Shown here: piece after piece, positions 1 through 9,023 of the stretch
Layout: each line of letters opens with the position of its first letter
Numbering within the stretch: the first letter of the stretch is position 1
Assembly (NCBI RefSeq): GCF_009910705.1
Contig: NZ_JAAAXJ010000007.1
Coordinates: forward strand, 124,001-188,000
Reading direction: 5' to 3'
Origin: Microvirga arsenatis
GTDB lineage: Bacteria > Pseudomonadota > Alphaproteobacteria > Rhizobiales > Beijerinckiaceae
DNA length: 64,000 bases
Made by a program: the position numbers and the translations under genes
Notes under the pieces: generated by a model
Databases searched by the model: none
What the model was told of the DNA's origin: nothing
Seen by the model: the letters and a program-made list of their open reading frames with translations, nothing else

Positions 1-126
1 GTCGACGGTCTGCTGCGCGTCGGTGTTGGGCTGGCTCGTATAGAGAACGAGGTTTCCGGAGATGCCTTGTGCCTGCGCGAAGGCAGGCACGAGGGCGGCG
101 AGCAGGGGAAGAAGAATCCGCTTCAT
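1..126 (-). CDS. ABC transporter solute-binding protein, N-terminal fragment
   Basis: Only the first 42 residues are in the window; the gene continues past the left edge. The start ATG is at 126. The opening residues form a Sec signal peptide: a Lys-Arg N-terminus, a Leu/Ala core, and an AQA-like cleavage site near residue 20. The sequence GNLVLYTSQPNTDAQQTVD follows, which resembles the start of iron(III)/phosphonate-type periplasmic binding proteins, whose mature chain often begins with LVLYTSQ. It lies 149 bp downstream of ccrM in the same direction, with a terminator between, so it is probably a separate transcript. The substrate cannot be read from the fragment. Confidence 0.7.
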   Translation of the reverse strand, partial: MKRILLPLLAALVPAFAQAQGISGNLVLYTSQPNTDAQQTVD

Positions 127-210
127 GGGCACGGGGCAATCCCTCTCTTCAGGTAAGGCTTCCCCGCGCTAGCGGTCTTGGATGACGCCTCTGTGACGAA
201 AAGCTTAGCG

Positions 211-247
211 CGGAAAACGAAAAGGGCCAGCACATGGCCAGCCCTTT
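211..247 (-). terminator. Rho-independent terminator after ccrM
   Basis: On the minus strand AAAGGGC (247-241) pairs with GCCCTTT (227-221), with a further GGCCA/TGGCC pairing inside, and a T-rich run with TTTT blocks follows. It lies just past the ccrM stop and before the solute-binding protein gene. Confidence 0.6.
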
Positions 248-275
248 CACGGATTTGCGATCCGGATGCAAGCCG

Positions 276-1478
<1,203 letters not shown>

Positions 1479-1563
1479 TCACCGGTTACGCAACTGACAC
1501 CTCGGATCATGGTGGGTCAGGGTAAAGATGTGGTTTCCAAGCCAGAAAAAATGCGTGATATTT

Positions 1564-1588
1564 TGGGTCGGCAATTCCTGCCGACCCA
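1564..1588. promoter_or_regulatory. Perfect inverted repeat upstream of ccrM
   Basis: TGGGTCGGCA (1564-1573) and its exact complement TGCCGACCCA (1579-1588) are separated by the 5-base loop ATTCC. Neither strand shows a U-tract directly after it, so it is not a classical terminator. It sits in the 158 bp between rnhB and ccrM and could be the rnhB mRNA end, a ccrM leader hairpin, or a protein-binding site. Confidence 0.4.
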
Positions 1589-1610
1589 TTGAAAAGATTG
1601 AGATTTTTAG

Positions 1611-1624
1611 TTAACCGCCGTTAA
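1611..1624 (-). promoter_or_regulatory. TTAA-N6-TTAA motif, near-consensus CtrA box
   Basis: Two TTAA half-sites separated by CCGCCG lie upstream of ccrM. In Caulobacter, ccrM is activated by CtrA, whose box is TTAA-N7-TTAA. The spacing here is one base short of that consensus, so the assignment is tentative. Confidence 0.25.
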
Positions 1625-1630
1625 GCTCGG

Positions 1631-2245
1631 TTACAGGTCCAGTAACCCTTGGCGCAAAGGCGCGAAACTCATCCGGTGGAAGGGGCAGGGACCCTCGCTC
1701 GCCACCGCCGAAAGGTGCGCCTTGGTGCTGTAGCCTGCGTTGCTGGCAAAACCATAGGCCGGAAAAGCCTGCCCGAGCCTCGCCATCATGCGGTCGCGGA
1801 CCACCTTCGCGACGATGGAGGCCGCCGCAATCGATGCGATGTGCGAATCACCCTTGACGATGGCTTGCGTCGCGCAGGGAAGATCCGGCGGGTCGTTGCC
1901 GTCGACGAAGGCCATGTCCGGCGCGCAGGGCAGCGCCGCGAGCGCGCGGCACATGGCGAGCAGCGACGCCTGCCTGATGTTGATGCTGTCGATCTCCCGA
2001 TGGGACACCGAGGCGATGCCGACATGCGCCGTCGCCAGGATCTCGGCAAAGAGCGCCTCGCGCCTGGCCGCCGAGAGCGCCTTCGAATCGGCGAGCCCTT
2101 GAGGAACGCGGTCGAGATCGAGCACCACCGCCGCCGACACCACCGGCCCCGCCAGCGGCCCGCGCCCGACCTCGTCGAGGCCGGCAATGCAGGTATAGCC
2201 CTGTGCGCGGGCGGAAAGCTCGCGGTCAATGTTCATAACTGGCAT
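1631..2245 (-). CDS. rnhB: Ribonuclease HII
   Basis: Endonuclease that cuts the RNA strand of RNA-DNA hybrids and starts removal of single ribonucleotides from DNA. The signature [13 protein letters not shown] is at residues 22-34 and contains the first two catalytic acids (D24, E25). FVDGND lies in the centre and [14 protein letters not shown] follows, both typical of the family. At 204 residues it is normal length. It precedes ccrM on the same strand. Its 5' end abuts the AT-rich cassette at 2314-2993, which runs the opposite way. Confidence 0.95.
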   Translation of the reverse strand: MPVMNIDRELSARAQGYTCIAGLDEVGRGPLAGPVVSAAVVLDLDRVPQGLADSKALSAARREALFAEILATAHVGIASVSHREIDSINIRQASLLAMCRALAALPCAPDMAFVDGNDPPDLPCATQAIVKGDSHIASIAAASIVAKVVRDRMMARLGQAFPAYGFASNAGYSTKAHLSAVASEGPCPFHRMSFAPLRQGLLDL

Positions 2246-2313
2246 TTGTTACAATCTACTATTGCCAATGCTAGAAGGGAGTATCAAATTAGATACGAGA
2301 TTGGGAGAGATGA

Positions 2314-2544
2314 ATGTCTTGGCTTAGAAGGGTTACGAAACGCCCTTGGATTGATCCTGCAGATGTGAAGGGTTGGATCCGCCGAGACGGCAGGTCTGGT
2401 ATGGCTATTAACGGTTCTACAGCTGTAGTGACCACCAGAGATTATCCAGGCCGGATAACAAGCCGGACGATCCGAAACGATGTGTATGAAGATGCTTTGC
2501 GAGCGGCTGAAACCACATTGCGGAACAATGCGCGTAAAAAATGA
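2314..2544 (+). CDS. Small hypothetical protein, first gene of AT-rich cassette
   Basis: 76 residues, unrecognised. It has a strong ribosome binding site (GGGAGAGA a few bases before the ATG). The protein is basic (R/K-rich head and tail) with no signal peptide, membrane segment or Cys. The middle (AINGSTAVVTTRDYPGRITSRTI) looks like beta-strands and the end is a charged helix. It overlaps the next gene by ATGA, so the two are almost certainly cotranscribed and translationally coupled. Base composition is far lower in GC than the neighbours, which suggests acquisition by transfer. Confidence 0.6.
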   Translation: MSWLRRVTKRPWIDPADVKGWIRRDGRSGMAINGSTAVVTTRDYPGRITSRTIRNDVYEDALRAAETTLRNNARKK

Positions 2545-2993
2545 CTGCCGCTGCAGATCCTTCCTACAACACAGTTTACGAGAAACTCGTTCTTCGAGAA
2601 GATGATTTGGTTGGGCTTATCTCTTACGCACTCTATAAGCAGCGTAAGAGATCATGGATTGTTGACTTCAAAGCCCAAAAGGGGCGGGCTCCCAACAAGG
2701 ATGAAGAGAATAGCTATCTTATTGGTGAGACCACATCTTCTCGTCTAAATGATTATCGTCAGCAGGCTGAGGCTATCCTTGGTGCATATGCAGATGAAGT
2801 CGTGAAGAGCGCTGCACCTGAAATTCAGAAGGCAGCAATAGCTGGTCGAATTGAGCAAGCATTAGCTTGGTATCAACAGATACCAGGGGGGTTCGTTGCT
2901 GCTCTATCTTATACAATATTTCTTATATGCATCGTGCTTGTGCTGAAATATGCAGGCATAGATTTGCTCAGCATTTTGCAGTCGGCGAGATAA
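2541..2993 (+). CDS. Hypothetical protein with C-terminal membrane anchor, second gene of AT-rich cassette
   Basis: 150 residues, function unknown. Residues 1-110 are soluble, charged and mostly helical (for example YEKLVLREDDLVGLISYALYK). A single hydrophobic segment at about 119-140 (GFVAALSYTIFLICIVLVL) is followed by a short tail, giving a tail-anchored layout. Its ATG overlaps the stop of the upstream gene. Its stop is 2 bp from the stop of the convergent radical SAM gene. The stretch 2581-2640 is 25/60 G+C, against roughly two thirds in flanking genes. Small anchored proteins in two-gene cassettes can be toxin/immunity or defence parts, but nothing here proves that. Confidence 0.65.
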   Translation: MTAAADPSYNTVYEKLVLREDDLVGLISYALYKQRKRSWIVDFKAQKGRAPNKDEENSYLIGETTSSRLNDYRQQAEAILGAYADEVVKSAAPEIQKAAIAGRIEQALAWYQQIPGGFVAALSYTIFLICIVLVLKYAGIDLLSILQSAR

Positions 2994-2995
2994 TC

Positions 2996-4177
2996 TTAAA
3001 ACAAGCTCAGCTGCCCCGTCTCCTTCGGCGGCACCGTGAAGAGGTCCGTGCGCAGGCGCAGGTTGCGCTTGTTGAGGCCGAGCCGCTCGCAGGCGGTCTC
3101 GAAGCGCCGGCCGAGCATCCAGGCATAGGGGCCGATGCCGGACTGGCGGGTGCTCCAGTTCGCGTCGTAGTCCTTGCCGCCGCGCGCCTCCTGCAGCAGC
3201 GTGAAGACGTGCTTGAGCTTGTCCGGGTAATGGTCGACGAGCCAGTCGCGCATCAGGTCCTTCAGGTCGTGCGGCAGGCGCAGGAGCACGTAGCCGGCCT
3301 CCTGCACACCGGCCTCCGCGCAGGCCTTCAGGATGGTCTCGATCTCGTGGTCGTTGATCGCCGGAATGATCGGGGCGACGAGCACGGTCACGGGGATGCC
3401 GGCCTCGGCGAGCCTGCGGATCGTCTCGAGGCGCTTGGCCGGGGTGGCCGCGCGGGGCTCCATGCGGCGGGCGAGCTTCGGGTCGAGGGTGGTCACGGAG
3501 ATCGCCACCTTCGCAAGCCCCCGCTCGGCCATGGGAGCCAGGAGGTCGATGTCGCGGGTGACGAGGGCGGACTTCGTCACGATGGCCACCGGATGGTTCA
3601 TCCGGCTCAGCACCTCGAGAACGGAGCGCGTGATCCGGAAGCGCCGCTCCACCGGCTGGTAGGGGTCGGTGTTGGAGCCCAGCGCGATGGGGCTCGGCTG
3701 GTACTTCGGGGCCCTGAGCTCCTTTTCCAGCAGTTCGGCCGCGTTGGGCTTGGCGAAGATCTTGGTCTCGAAGTCGAGCCCGGAGGACAGGCCCTGGTAG
3801 GCGTGCGTGGGCCGCGCGAAGCAGTAGGAGCAGCCGTGTTCGCAGCCGCGATAGGGGTTGATCGACTTCTCGAAGAGGATATCCGGCGAATCGTTGCGGG
3901 TGACGATCGTGCGCGGCTTCTCGACGATCACCTCGGTGGGAAGCGGCGGCAGCTCCTCCTCGATGCTCCAGCCGTCGTCGAAGGCCTCGCGCTGCGCCGG
4001 TTCGTAGCGCCCCGACGGGTTGGCGGCAGCGCCGCGGCCGCGGCGGCGCTCCATCTCGACCCGGTAGGCCGGGTCGTCCATGCGGCGCCGCGCGGCTTCC
4101 GCCGCTTCCAGGGGCGTTCGCTTCACATTCCTCGGCGAAAGCGCATCGCGGGCGAAATCCTTGGCGCGGGCACTCAT
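2996..4177 (-). CDS. PA0069-family radical SAM protein (SplB-like)
   Basis: Radical S-adenosylmethionine enzyme of the group related to spore photoproduct lyase; the substrate of the PA0069 group is not established. The [4Fe-4S] motif CX3CX2C is at C112, C116 and C119 (GCEHGCSYCFARP). ALGSNTDPYQPVE and the ITKSALVTRDIDLL-like barrel strands follow, as in the family. The N-terminal 80 residues are basic and probably disordered. At 393 residues it is a little longer than the family norm. It ends 2 bp from the cassette gene on the other strand. Confidence 0.88.
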   Translation of the reverse strand: MSARAKDFARDALSPRNVKRTPLEAAEAARRRMDDPAYRVEMERRRGRGAAANPSGRYEPAQREAFDDGWSIEEELPPLPTEVIVEKPRTIVTRNDSPDILFEKSINPYRGCEHGCSYCFARPTHAYQGLSSGLDFETKIFAKPNAAELLEKELRAPKYQPSPIALGSNTDPYQPVERRFRITRSVLEVLSRMNHPVAIVTKSALVTRDIDLLAPMAERGLAKVAISVTTLDPKLARRMEPRAATPAKRLETIRRLAEAGIPVTVLVAPIIPAINDHEIETILKACAEAGVQEAGYVLLRLPHDLKDLMRDWLVDHYPDKLKHVFTLLQEARGGKDYDANWSTRQSGIGPYAWMLGRRFETACERLGLNKRNLRLRTDLFTVPPKETGQLSLF

Positions 4178-4281
4178 GGCAGCCTCAAGCGAATCTGAGC
4201 ATCGGAGGCCGCAAGCTTAAGAACAAAAAGGGAACAAAATCAAGATGGCAGCCGATGAGCCTGAGGGGTTATGCTGTTCCC

Positions 4282-4773
4282 ATGATCACTCTTCTCGTTC
4301 GCGTCACCCATGGGCCGGAGGCCCTGGCAGCCACCTTGAGCGCCTTCGTTCCCGCCGTTGCCGCCGGGCTCGTCGGCGATGCCGTGATTCTGGCCGGCAG
4401 GCAGGACGACGCTCTGGCCCAAGTAGCCGATGCCGCGGGCGCAACCCTTCTTCCGCTCGGGCGGGACTGCTGGAAGGAGGGGGCGAGGGTGGCGCGGCGC
4501 GACTGGCTGTTGTGCCTCGACGACGGCGACGTCCCGCAGGAGGGCTGGATCCGGGTGCTCGAGCGCTTCGTGACCTCGGCGGGGCCCGAGCAGGGCTTCG
4601 CGCGGATGCGGCGGCGGCAAAGCGCGATGCGTGCGCTCACCGGCCTGCTCTGGGGCTCGCGGCGGGTGCGCAGCGGCGATCTCGTCCATCGCCGGGTCCT
4701 GCTGAACGAGGTGCGATCGCGCGCGCCGATGCGGCTCTCCGCCGCCGTCGAACGCGACCCCGTCTTCGGTTGA
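4282..4773 (+). CDS. Glycosyltransferase family 2-like protein
   Basis: Compact GT-A-like protein of about 163 residues. The first strand MITLLVRVTHG is followed by a helix, a strand (AVILAG), and the acidic motif LCLDDGDVPQEGW, which fits the DxD metal/nucleotide-sugar site. It is much shorter than most GT2 enzymes, so it may be a stripped-down domain. An ATG 27 bp upstream (4255) is in frame, but similarity to the fold starts at 4282. The next gene begins 10 bp after its stop, so they are likely an operon. Donor and acceptor are unknown. Confidence 0.65.
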   Translation: MITLLVRVTHGPEALAATLSAFVPAVAAGLVGDAVILAGRQDDALAQVADAAGATLLPLGRDCWKEGARVARRDWLLCLDDGDVPQEGWIRVLERFVTSAGPEQGFARMRRRQSAMRALTGLLWGSRRVRSGDLVHRRVLLNEVRSRAPMRLSAAVERDPVFG

Positions 4774-4783
4774 GAGGAACGTC

Positions 4784-5545
4784 ATGAGCGACCTCCTCTC
4801 GGCCGTTCGATTCTGCGCGGATTCCGAACTCGGCTACGAGCGCAGCCGGACCCGGTTCCAGGCCGGGGAGGGGCTCGCCCTCGACGAGACCTACCGGCTC
4901 GCCCACCTGCCGCTGGTCGCCCCCGCCCATCCGCGGGTGATCCGGACGCGGGAGGGCACATCCTACGACATGGGCCGGCATGAGCCGGTGTTTTCCCTCG
5001 TGCTGCCGATCTTCGCCGACCTCCTGTTCCAGTCGCTGGCCTATCGCGAGCTGGACCGGGAGATGCGGGCAGCGCCGTTTGCCGGAAAGATCGCCTGGGA
5101 TGTCGTGGAGAGGCGCCGGGACAAGCTGCACGCCACGATCTGCGGCTCCCTCTCCACGGGCGCGCCGCCGCTTCTCGATCCCAAGCGGCTTCAGGCGTTG
5201 AGAGGGCTGGGGCCGGTCAGGGTCGAGCTGCGGGGCCTGTTTTCGGGCAGCGTGAACCGGGGCCGCCTGTATCTGCGTGCCTATCCCGAAAGCCGGAACG
5301 GGGAGAATGTCTTTCGCCGGATCCAGCGCAGCCTGGGCTGCCGCGAGACGGATCTTTACGTCGTCGGCCTCTACAACATGACCGACGATCTCGATGCGGG
5401 CGAGGCGGCTGCCCTCGCATCCCTGATCGAGCGCTGGTGGAGCCGGAGCATCCTGCGCTTCACCGTCGATCGCCTGTGGCTCACGGGGGCGCGGGACGAC
5501 CTGGTTCTGGATTCCACGGTTGTCGCGTCGGTGCCGTTGGCGTGA
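4784..5545 (+). CDS. Conserved hypothetical protein, possible 2H-phosphoesterase-like fold
   Basis: 253 residues, not recognised as a named family. No signal peptide or membrane helix. The central KLHATICG contains an H-x-T element, and the protein ends with FTVDRLWLTGARDD, a pattern reminiscent of the second half of LigT/2H phosphoesterases; however, the second H-x-T is not seen, so catalysis of that type is doubtful. The start has GAGAGGAACGTC before ATG at 4784. It follows the glycosyltransferase-like gene by 10 bp and faces moaB at its 3' end. Confidence 0.6.
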   Translation: MSDLLSAVRFCADSELGYERSRTRFQAGEGLALDETYRLAHLPLVAPAHPRVIRTREGTSYDMGRHEPVFSLVLPIFADLLFQSLAYRELDREMRAAPFAGKIAWDVVERRRDKLHATICGSLSTGAPPLLDPKRLQALRGLGPVRVELRGLFSGSVNRGRLYLRAYPESRNGENVFRRIQRSLGCRETDLYVVGLYNMTDDLDAGEAAALASLIERWWSRSILRFTVDRLWLTGARDDLVLDSTVVASVPLA

Positions 5546-5563
5546 GGCCGCGGCCTTGCCGGA

Positions 5564-6145
5564 TCAGGCCTTCAGCTTGCCGCGTTTCAGGTGCTCGTCG
5601 AGGCGCGGCATGATCTCCACGAAGTTGCAGGGGCGGTGCCGGTAGTCGAGCTGGTTCTGCAGGATGCCGTCCCAGGCATCCTTGCAGGCGCCGGGCGAGC
5701 CCGGCAGCACGAAGACGAAGGTGGTGCCGATCACGCCGGCGGTGGCCCGCGACTGGATCGTGGAGGTGCCGATCTTGTCGTAGGAGATGCGGTGGAAGAC
5801 GGCGGAGAAACCCTCCATCCGCTTGTCGAACAGGGGCTCGAGGGCTTCCGGCGTCACGTCCCGGCCGGTGAAGCCCGTGCCGCCGGTGGTGATGACCACG
5901 TCGATGGCGGGATCGGCGACCCAGCCCTGCACCCTGCCGCGGATCGCCTCCACGTCGTCCGTCACGACGGCCCGGTCGGCGAGGCGGTGGCCCGCCTTCG
6001 TCAGCCGTTCGGCCAGGGTGGCGCCGGACTTGTCCTCATCGAGCGAGCGCGTGTCGGAGACCGTCAGCACGGCGATGCTGAGAGGAACGAAAGGGAGAGT
6101 ATCGTCGATACCGGGCATGGGAAGGGGCCTGTTCTTCGGGGGCAT
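5564..6145 (-). CDS. moaB: Molybdenum cofactor biosynthesis protein B
   Basis: MoaB/MogA-fold protein that acts on molybdopterin (adenylylation step or its bacterial equivalent). At 193 residues it is MoaB length. Family signatures are TTGGTGFTGRDVTPEAL in the middle, FHRISYDKIGTSTIQSRATAG, and the C-terminal VLPGSPGACKDAWDGIL. No other moa or mod genes are nearby, so it stands alone here. It runs convergent to the hypothetical gene ending at 5545. Confidence 0.92.
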   Translation of the reverse strand: MPPKNRPLPMPGIDDTLPFVPLSIAVLTVSDTRSLDEDKSGATLAERLTKAGHRLADRAVVTDDVEAIRGRVQGWVADPAIDVVITTGGTGFTGRDVTPEALEPLFDKRMEGFSAVFHRISYDKIGTSTIQSRATAGVIGTTFVFVLPGSPGACKDAWDGILQNQLDYRHRPCNFVEIMPRLDEHLKRGKLKA

Positions 6146-6292
6146 TCGGCGTCAGCAGCGCAAGAACCTAGGGCCTGTCGCCCCGTATTTCACCTGGATT
6201 TTGCGGCTCAAAAGGCGCATCGTGAAGATCGTCAGGTCGCCGTTGAAATGCGACCGGGATGAGTGCGTACAACTTTGTTGATCGGGTTCCTA

Positions 6293-6304
6293 ACGGACGT
6301 CCGT
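6293..6304. promoter_or_regulatory. 12-bp palindrome upstream of cupin gene, possible operator
   Basis: ACGGAC followed directly by its complement GTCCGT, 40 bp before the start of the cupin gene. A site this symmetric near a start is typical of dimeric repressor binding, but the regulator is not identifiable here. Confidence 0.25.
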
Positions 6305-6343
6305 GAACGCGTGCCGCAGCACGTCCAATCTTGGAAGGGTTGT

Positions 6344-6937
6344 ATGATGAAACGCAAGCTCATCGCAGCATTGGTCTCAGGGTTGTTGGTCCTGCCCTCC
6401 CTGGCAACCGCGCAGCAAACCTTCTCCGTCAAGCCGCTGGTCGAGAAGAAAGTGACGGAGCTGCCGGCAGGCGACCTGTTCTGGCGGATCGAGACTTTCG
6501 ATAGCAAGGAACAGGCGCAAGCGGCTGCAGGTCCCCTAGGATTGGTGGCCGAGTACGAAGGCAAGGTTTGGCTCTTCGAGCTTGGCCGAGCAGGCGAAGC
6601 TTCGAAAGGCGGCAAGCGAGTCGCCGAGATCGGGCCGCTCCCGAAGGTGAACGCATCGCAGTATCTTCTCCGCATCAACGAGGCAGGTGGTCCTCCGGGC
6701 AGTGTCACACCCGTGCATACCCATCCAGGGTCGGAGGCGTTTTACGTGCTCGCCGGAGAACTGACTCAAAGGACCCCGCAGGGTGTGGCACGCGTCTCTG
6801 CCGGCCAGACCCTGGTTGGTCATGCAGGCGACGTGCCGATGGAAGTGTTGAGCAGCGGCTCGTCCGAATTGAAGGAGTTCGCGCTGTTCGTGGTGGACGC
6901 CACCAAGCCGTTCTCATCACCGGCTCACCTTCACTGA
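6344..6937 (+). CDS. Secreted cupin-domain protein
   Basis: About 197 residues with a Sec signal peptide (MMKRKLIAALVSGLLVLPSLATA, cleavage before QQT). The cupin core is in the second half: VHTHPGSEAFYVLAGE supplies the two His and Glu of cupin motif 1, and GDVPMEVLSSGSS lies near motif 2, where the metal His is not obvious. The start at 6344 is favoured by GGAAGGG 5-7 bases upstream and by the signal peptide; a longer in-frame start at 6263 lacks these. Composition is less GC-rich than the neighbours. Probably periplasmic; the ligand or reaction is unknown. Confidence 0.8.
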   Translation: MMKRKLIAALVSGLLVLPSLATAQQTFSVKPLVEKKVTELPAGDLFWRIETFDSKEQAQAAAGPLGLVAEYEGKVWLFELGRAGEASKGGKRVAEIGPLPKVNASQYLLRINEAGGPPGSVTPVHTHPGSEAFYVLAGELTQRTPQGVARVSAGQTLVGHAGDVPMEVLSSGSSELKEFALFVVDATKPFSSPAHLH

Positions 6938-7026
6938 GGCGCGTTGTTCAAGAAAACATCCTGGAGGGCGATCCGCACATCGCGCTCGCGGCTCTTGCTT
7001 TGTTCGCGGAAGCTCGTCCAGTGCTC

Positions 7027-7893
7027 TTAAAGCCTGCTCGCCCGGAACGTGTCGCAGGCCTGGACCTGTCCGGTCTTCAATCCCGTGGTGAGCCAGCGCA
7101 TGCGCTGTTCGGAAGAGCCGTGGGTGAAGCTGTCGGGAACCACGCGGCCGCCCGATTGCTTCTGCAGGCGGTCGTCGCCGATGGCCTCCGCCGCGCGGAT
7201 CGCCTCCTCGATGTCGCCCTGCTCGAGCGACTTCCAGCGCTGGTTGGAATGATGGGCCCAGACGCCGGCGAGGCAGTCGGCCATCAGCTCGACGCGCACG
7301 GAAAGCTGGTTGGCTTCCGCGCGCCCCACCTGCTGCTGGCGCTCCTGCACGCGGGGCAGGATGCCGAGCACGTTCTCCACGTGATGGCCGACCTCGTGCG
7401 CCAGCACATAGGCATAGGCGAAGTCGCCGCCGGCGCGGAAGCGGCGCTGCATTTCCTCGAAGAAGGTGAGATCGATGTAAACCGTCTGGTCGAGCGGGCA
7501 GTAGAACGGCCCCATGGCCGATTGCGCCCCGCCGCAGCCCGAGCGGGTGGCGCCGGAGAACAGCACCAGCTTCGGCGCCCGGTAGGGACGGTTCGCCTGC
7601 TGGGGCAGCACCGTGTTCCACACGTCCTCCGTGTTGCCGAGGATCGCGGCGGCGAAGCGCCCGGCCTCGTCCTGCGGCGCGCCCTGTCTGCCCTGCTGTT
7701 GCTGCTGGTAGCCCGATCCGCCGCCGGCGATCATCTCGGCGCCGCCGATCAGGATGCGGGGATCGATGCCGAGGGCCCAGCCGACGAGGCCGAGGATCAC
7801 CATCGTGCCGATGCCGAGGCCGCCCGCGCCGCCCATGCCCATGCCGCGGCGGTCTTCCACATTGGACGAGGTTCGAAAGTCTTCCCAGCGCAT
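7027..7893 (-). CDS. Neutral zinc metallopeptidase (YpfJ/PF04228 family)
   Basis: 288-residue membrane-anchored putative protease. One hydrophobic segment lies at about 25-45 (GLGIGTMVILGLVGWALGI), then a Gln-rich linker. The catalytic domain has the zinc motif HEVGHH at 166-171 and the family landmarks FFEEMQRRF and ELMADCLAGVWAHH, whose Glu is the likely third ligand. Substrate unknown. It runs towards the end of the cupin gene and is followed on the same strand upstream by the uracil-DNA glycosylase gene. Confidence 0.9.
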   Translation of the reverse strand: MRWEDFRTSSNVEDRRGMGMGGAGGLGIGTMVILGLVGWALGIDPRILIGGAEMIAGGGSGYQQQQQGRQGAPQDEAGRFAAAILGNTEDVWNTVLPQQANRPYRAPKLVLFSGATRSGCGGAQSAMGPFYCPLDQTVYIDLTFFEEMQRRFRAGGDFAYAYVLAHEVGHHVENVLGILPRVQERQQQVGRAEANQLSVRVELMADCLAGVWAHHSNQRWKSLEQGDIEEAIRAAEAIGDDRLQKQSGGRVVPDSFTHGSSEQRMRWLTTGLKTGQVQACDTFRASRL

Positions 7894-7971
7894 GATTCAC
7901 CTGCAAGCAGCGATACGGGATGCCGCAGGAGCTTAAGGCGTAAGCATATGGACCGGTTCCGAAAGGGGGCC

Positions 7972-8793
7972 TTACTCCCGCCCGTCCAGCGCCCGCCGCA
8001 GGGCCTGGAAGTCGCGCCAGCCGAGGCGCTTCTGGAGCGGCTGGCGCAGCAGGTAGGCCGGATGCAGGGTCGGAAGGGCGCGAATCTCCCGCCCGTCCTC
8101 GGTCCTGTAGGTGAACCAGCGCCCGCGGGTGCGCAGGATCCCGTCCTTGACCCCGAGCAGGTTCTGGGCGGCCGGCCCGCCGAGGCAGAGCAGGAATTCG
8201 GGGCTCGCCAATTCGATCTGCCGCGCGATGAACGGCTTGCAGATGGCGATTTCCTGCGGGGTCGGGGTGCGGTTGCCCGGCGGGCGCCAGGGCACGATGT
8301 TGGCGACATAGACCTGGCTGCGGTCGAGCCCGATGGTGGCGAGCATCCGGTCGAGGAGCTGTCCGGAACGGCCCATGAAGGGCTTGCCGATCCGGTCCTC
8401 GTCCGCGCCGGGAGCCTCGCCCACCAGCATCACCCGGCCTTCCGGGTTGCCGTCCGCGAAGGCGAGATTCTTGGCCGAGAACTTCAGGGCGCAGCCGTCG
8501 AAGCCCGCGAGGATCGCCTCGAGCTCTTCAAGGGATCGGGCATGGCGCGCCTGCTCGCGGGCAAGGCTCGCCACTTCCTCGGGAGCGCTGGCCGCCGCCC
8601 TGGGCAGGGTGCGGGGGGCGGGAGCGGGCGGGGCAGGGCTGGCCTTCGGGGCGGGAGCCTGCTTCACCGGTTCCGCCTTCGGCTCGGCGAAGCGGTTGTG
8701 CGGCGTCTCGTCGAGCGCGAGATCGACCCCCGCCTCGACATGGAAGTCGAGCAGCGCCTGGAGAGCATCGCGGTCGGAGGGGAGATCCTGCAT
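7972..8793 (-). CDS. Uracil-DNA glycosylase, family 4-like
   Basis: Removes uracil from DNA at the start of base excision repair. GEAPGADEDRIGKPFMGRSG at 125-144 carries the family 4 active-site motif, and ANIVPWRPPGNRTPTPQE follows at about 164-181. Residues 35-75 are a Pro/Ala-rich linker after a short N-terminal segment. Family 4 enzymes usually bind [4Fe-4S] with four Cys, the first two as CxxC. Here the first site reads GCALKFSA with a single Cys (C101), so the cluster is probably absent, as in other alphaproteobacterial members. Confidence 0.88.
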   Translation of the reverse strand: MQDLPSDRDALQALLDFHVEAGVDLALDETPHNRFAEPKAEPVKQAPAPKASPAPPAPAPRTLPRAAASAPEEVASLAREQARHARSLEELEAILAGFDGCALKFSAKNLAFADGNPEGRVMLVGEAPGADEDRIGKPFMGRSGQLLDRMLATIGLDRSQVYVANIVPWRPPGNRTPTPQEIAICKPFIARQIELASPEFLLCLGGPAAQNLLGVKDGILRTRGRWFTYRTEDGREIRALPTLHPAYLLRQPLQKRLGWRDFQALRRALDGRE

Positions 8794-8895
8794 AGAGCTT
8801 ATGTAAGCATTCCAAGGGCTGTGGACAACTCAGGCCCGCTAAGAGCGCGATGGGTATCTTCCTTAGAAACCAGCTCAATCTTCAGCTCGCCCTGA

Positions 8896-9003
8896 GCCCT
8901 CATCCTGAGGAGGCCGTCAGGCCGTCTCGAAGGACGAGGGCGTCTCCAGTGCTCTCTGGACCCTCCTTCGAGACGCCGCTTCGCGGCTCCTCAGGATGAG
9001 GGC
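8896..9003. repeat. REP-like palindromic element, family A, copy 1
   Basis: Outer arms GCCCTCATCCTGAGGA and its exact complement lie at the two ends. Inner arms CGTCTCGAAGGA and TCCTTCGAGACG flank a centre with GTGCTCTCTGGA. A second copy of the same design is at 53668-53772. It lies in the gap between the uracil-DNA glycosylase gene and ogt. Confidence 0.85.
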
Positions 9004-9023
9004 AGAGATTTTGAGACAAGCTC

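Noticed and set aside
2867..4198. Long plus-strand open frame opposite the radical SAM gene
   Set aside because: It is antisense to a gene with clear catalytic motifs, has high-GC shadow composition, and matches no family.
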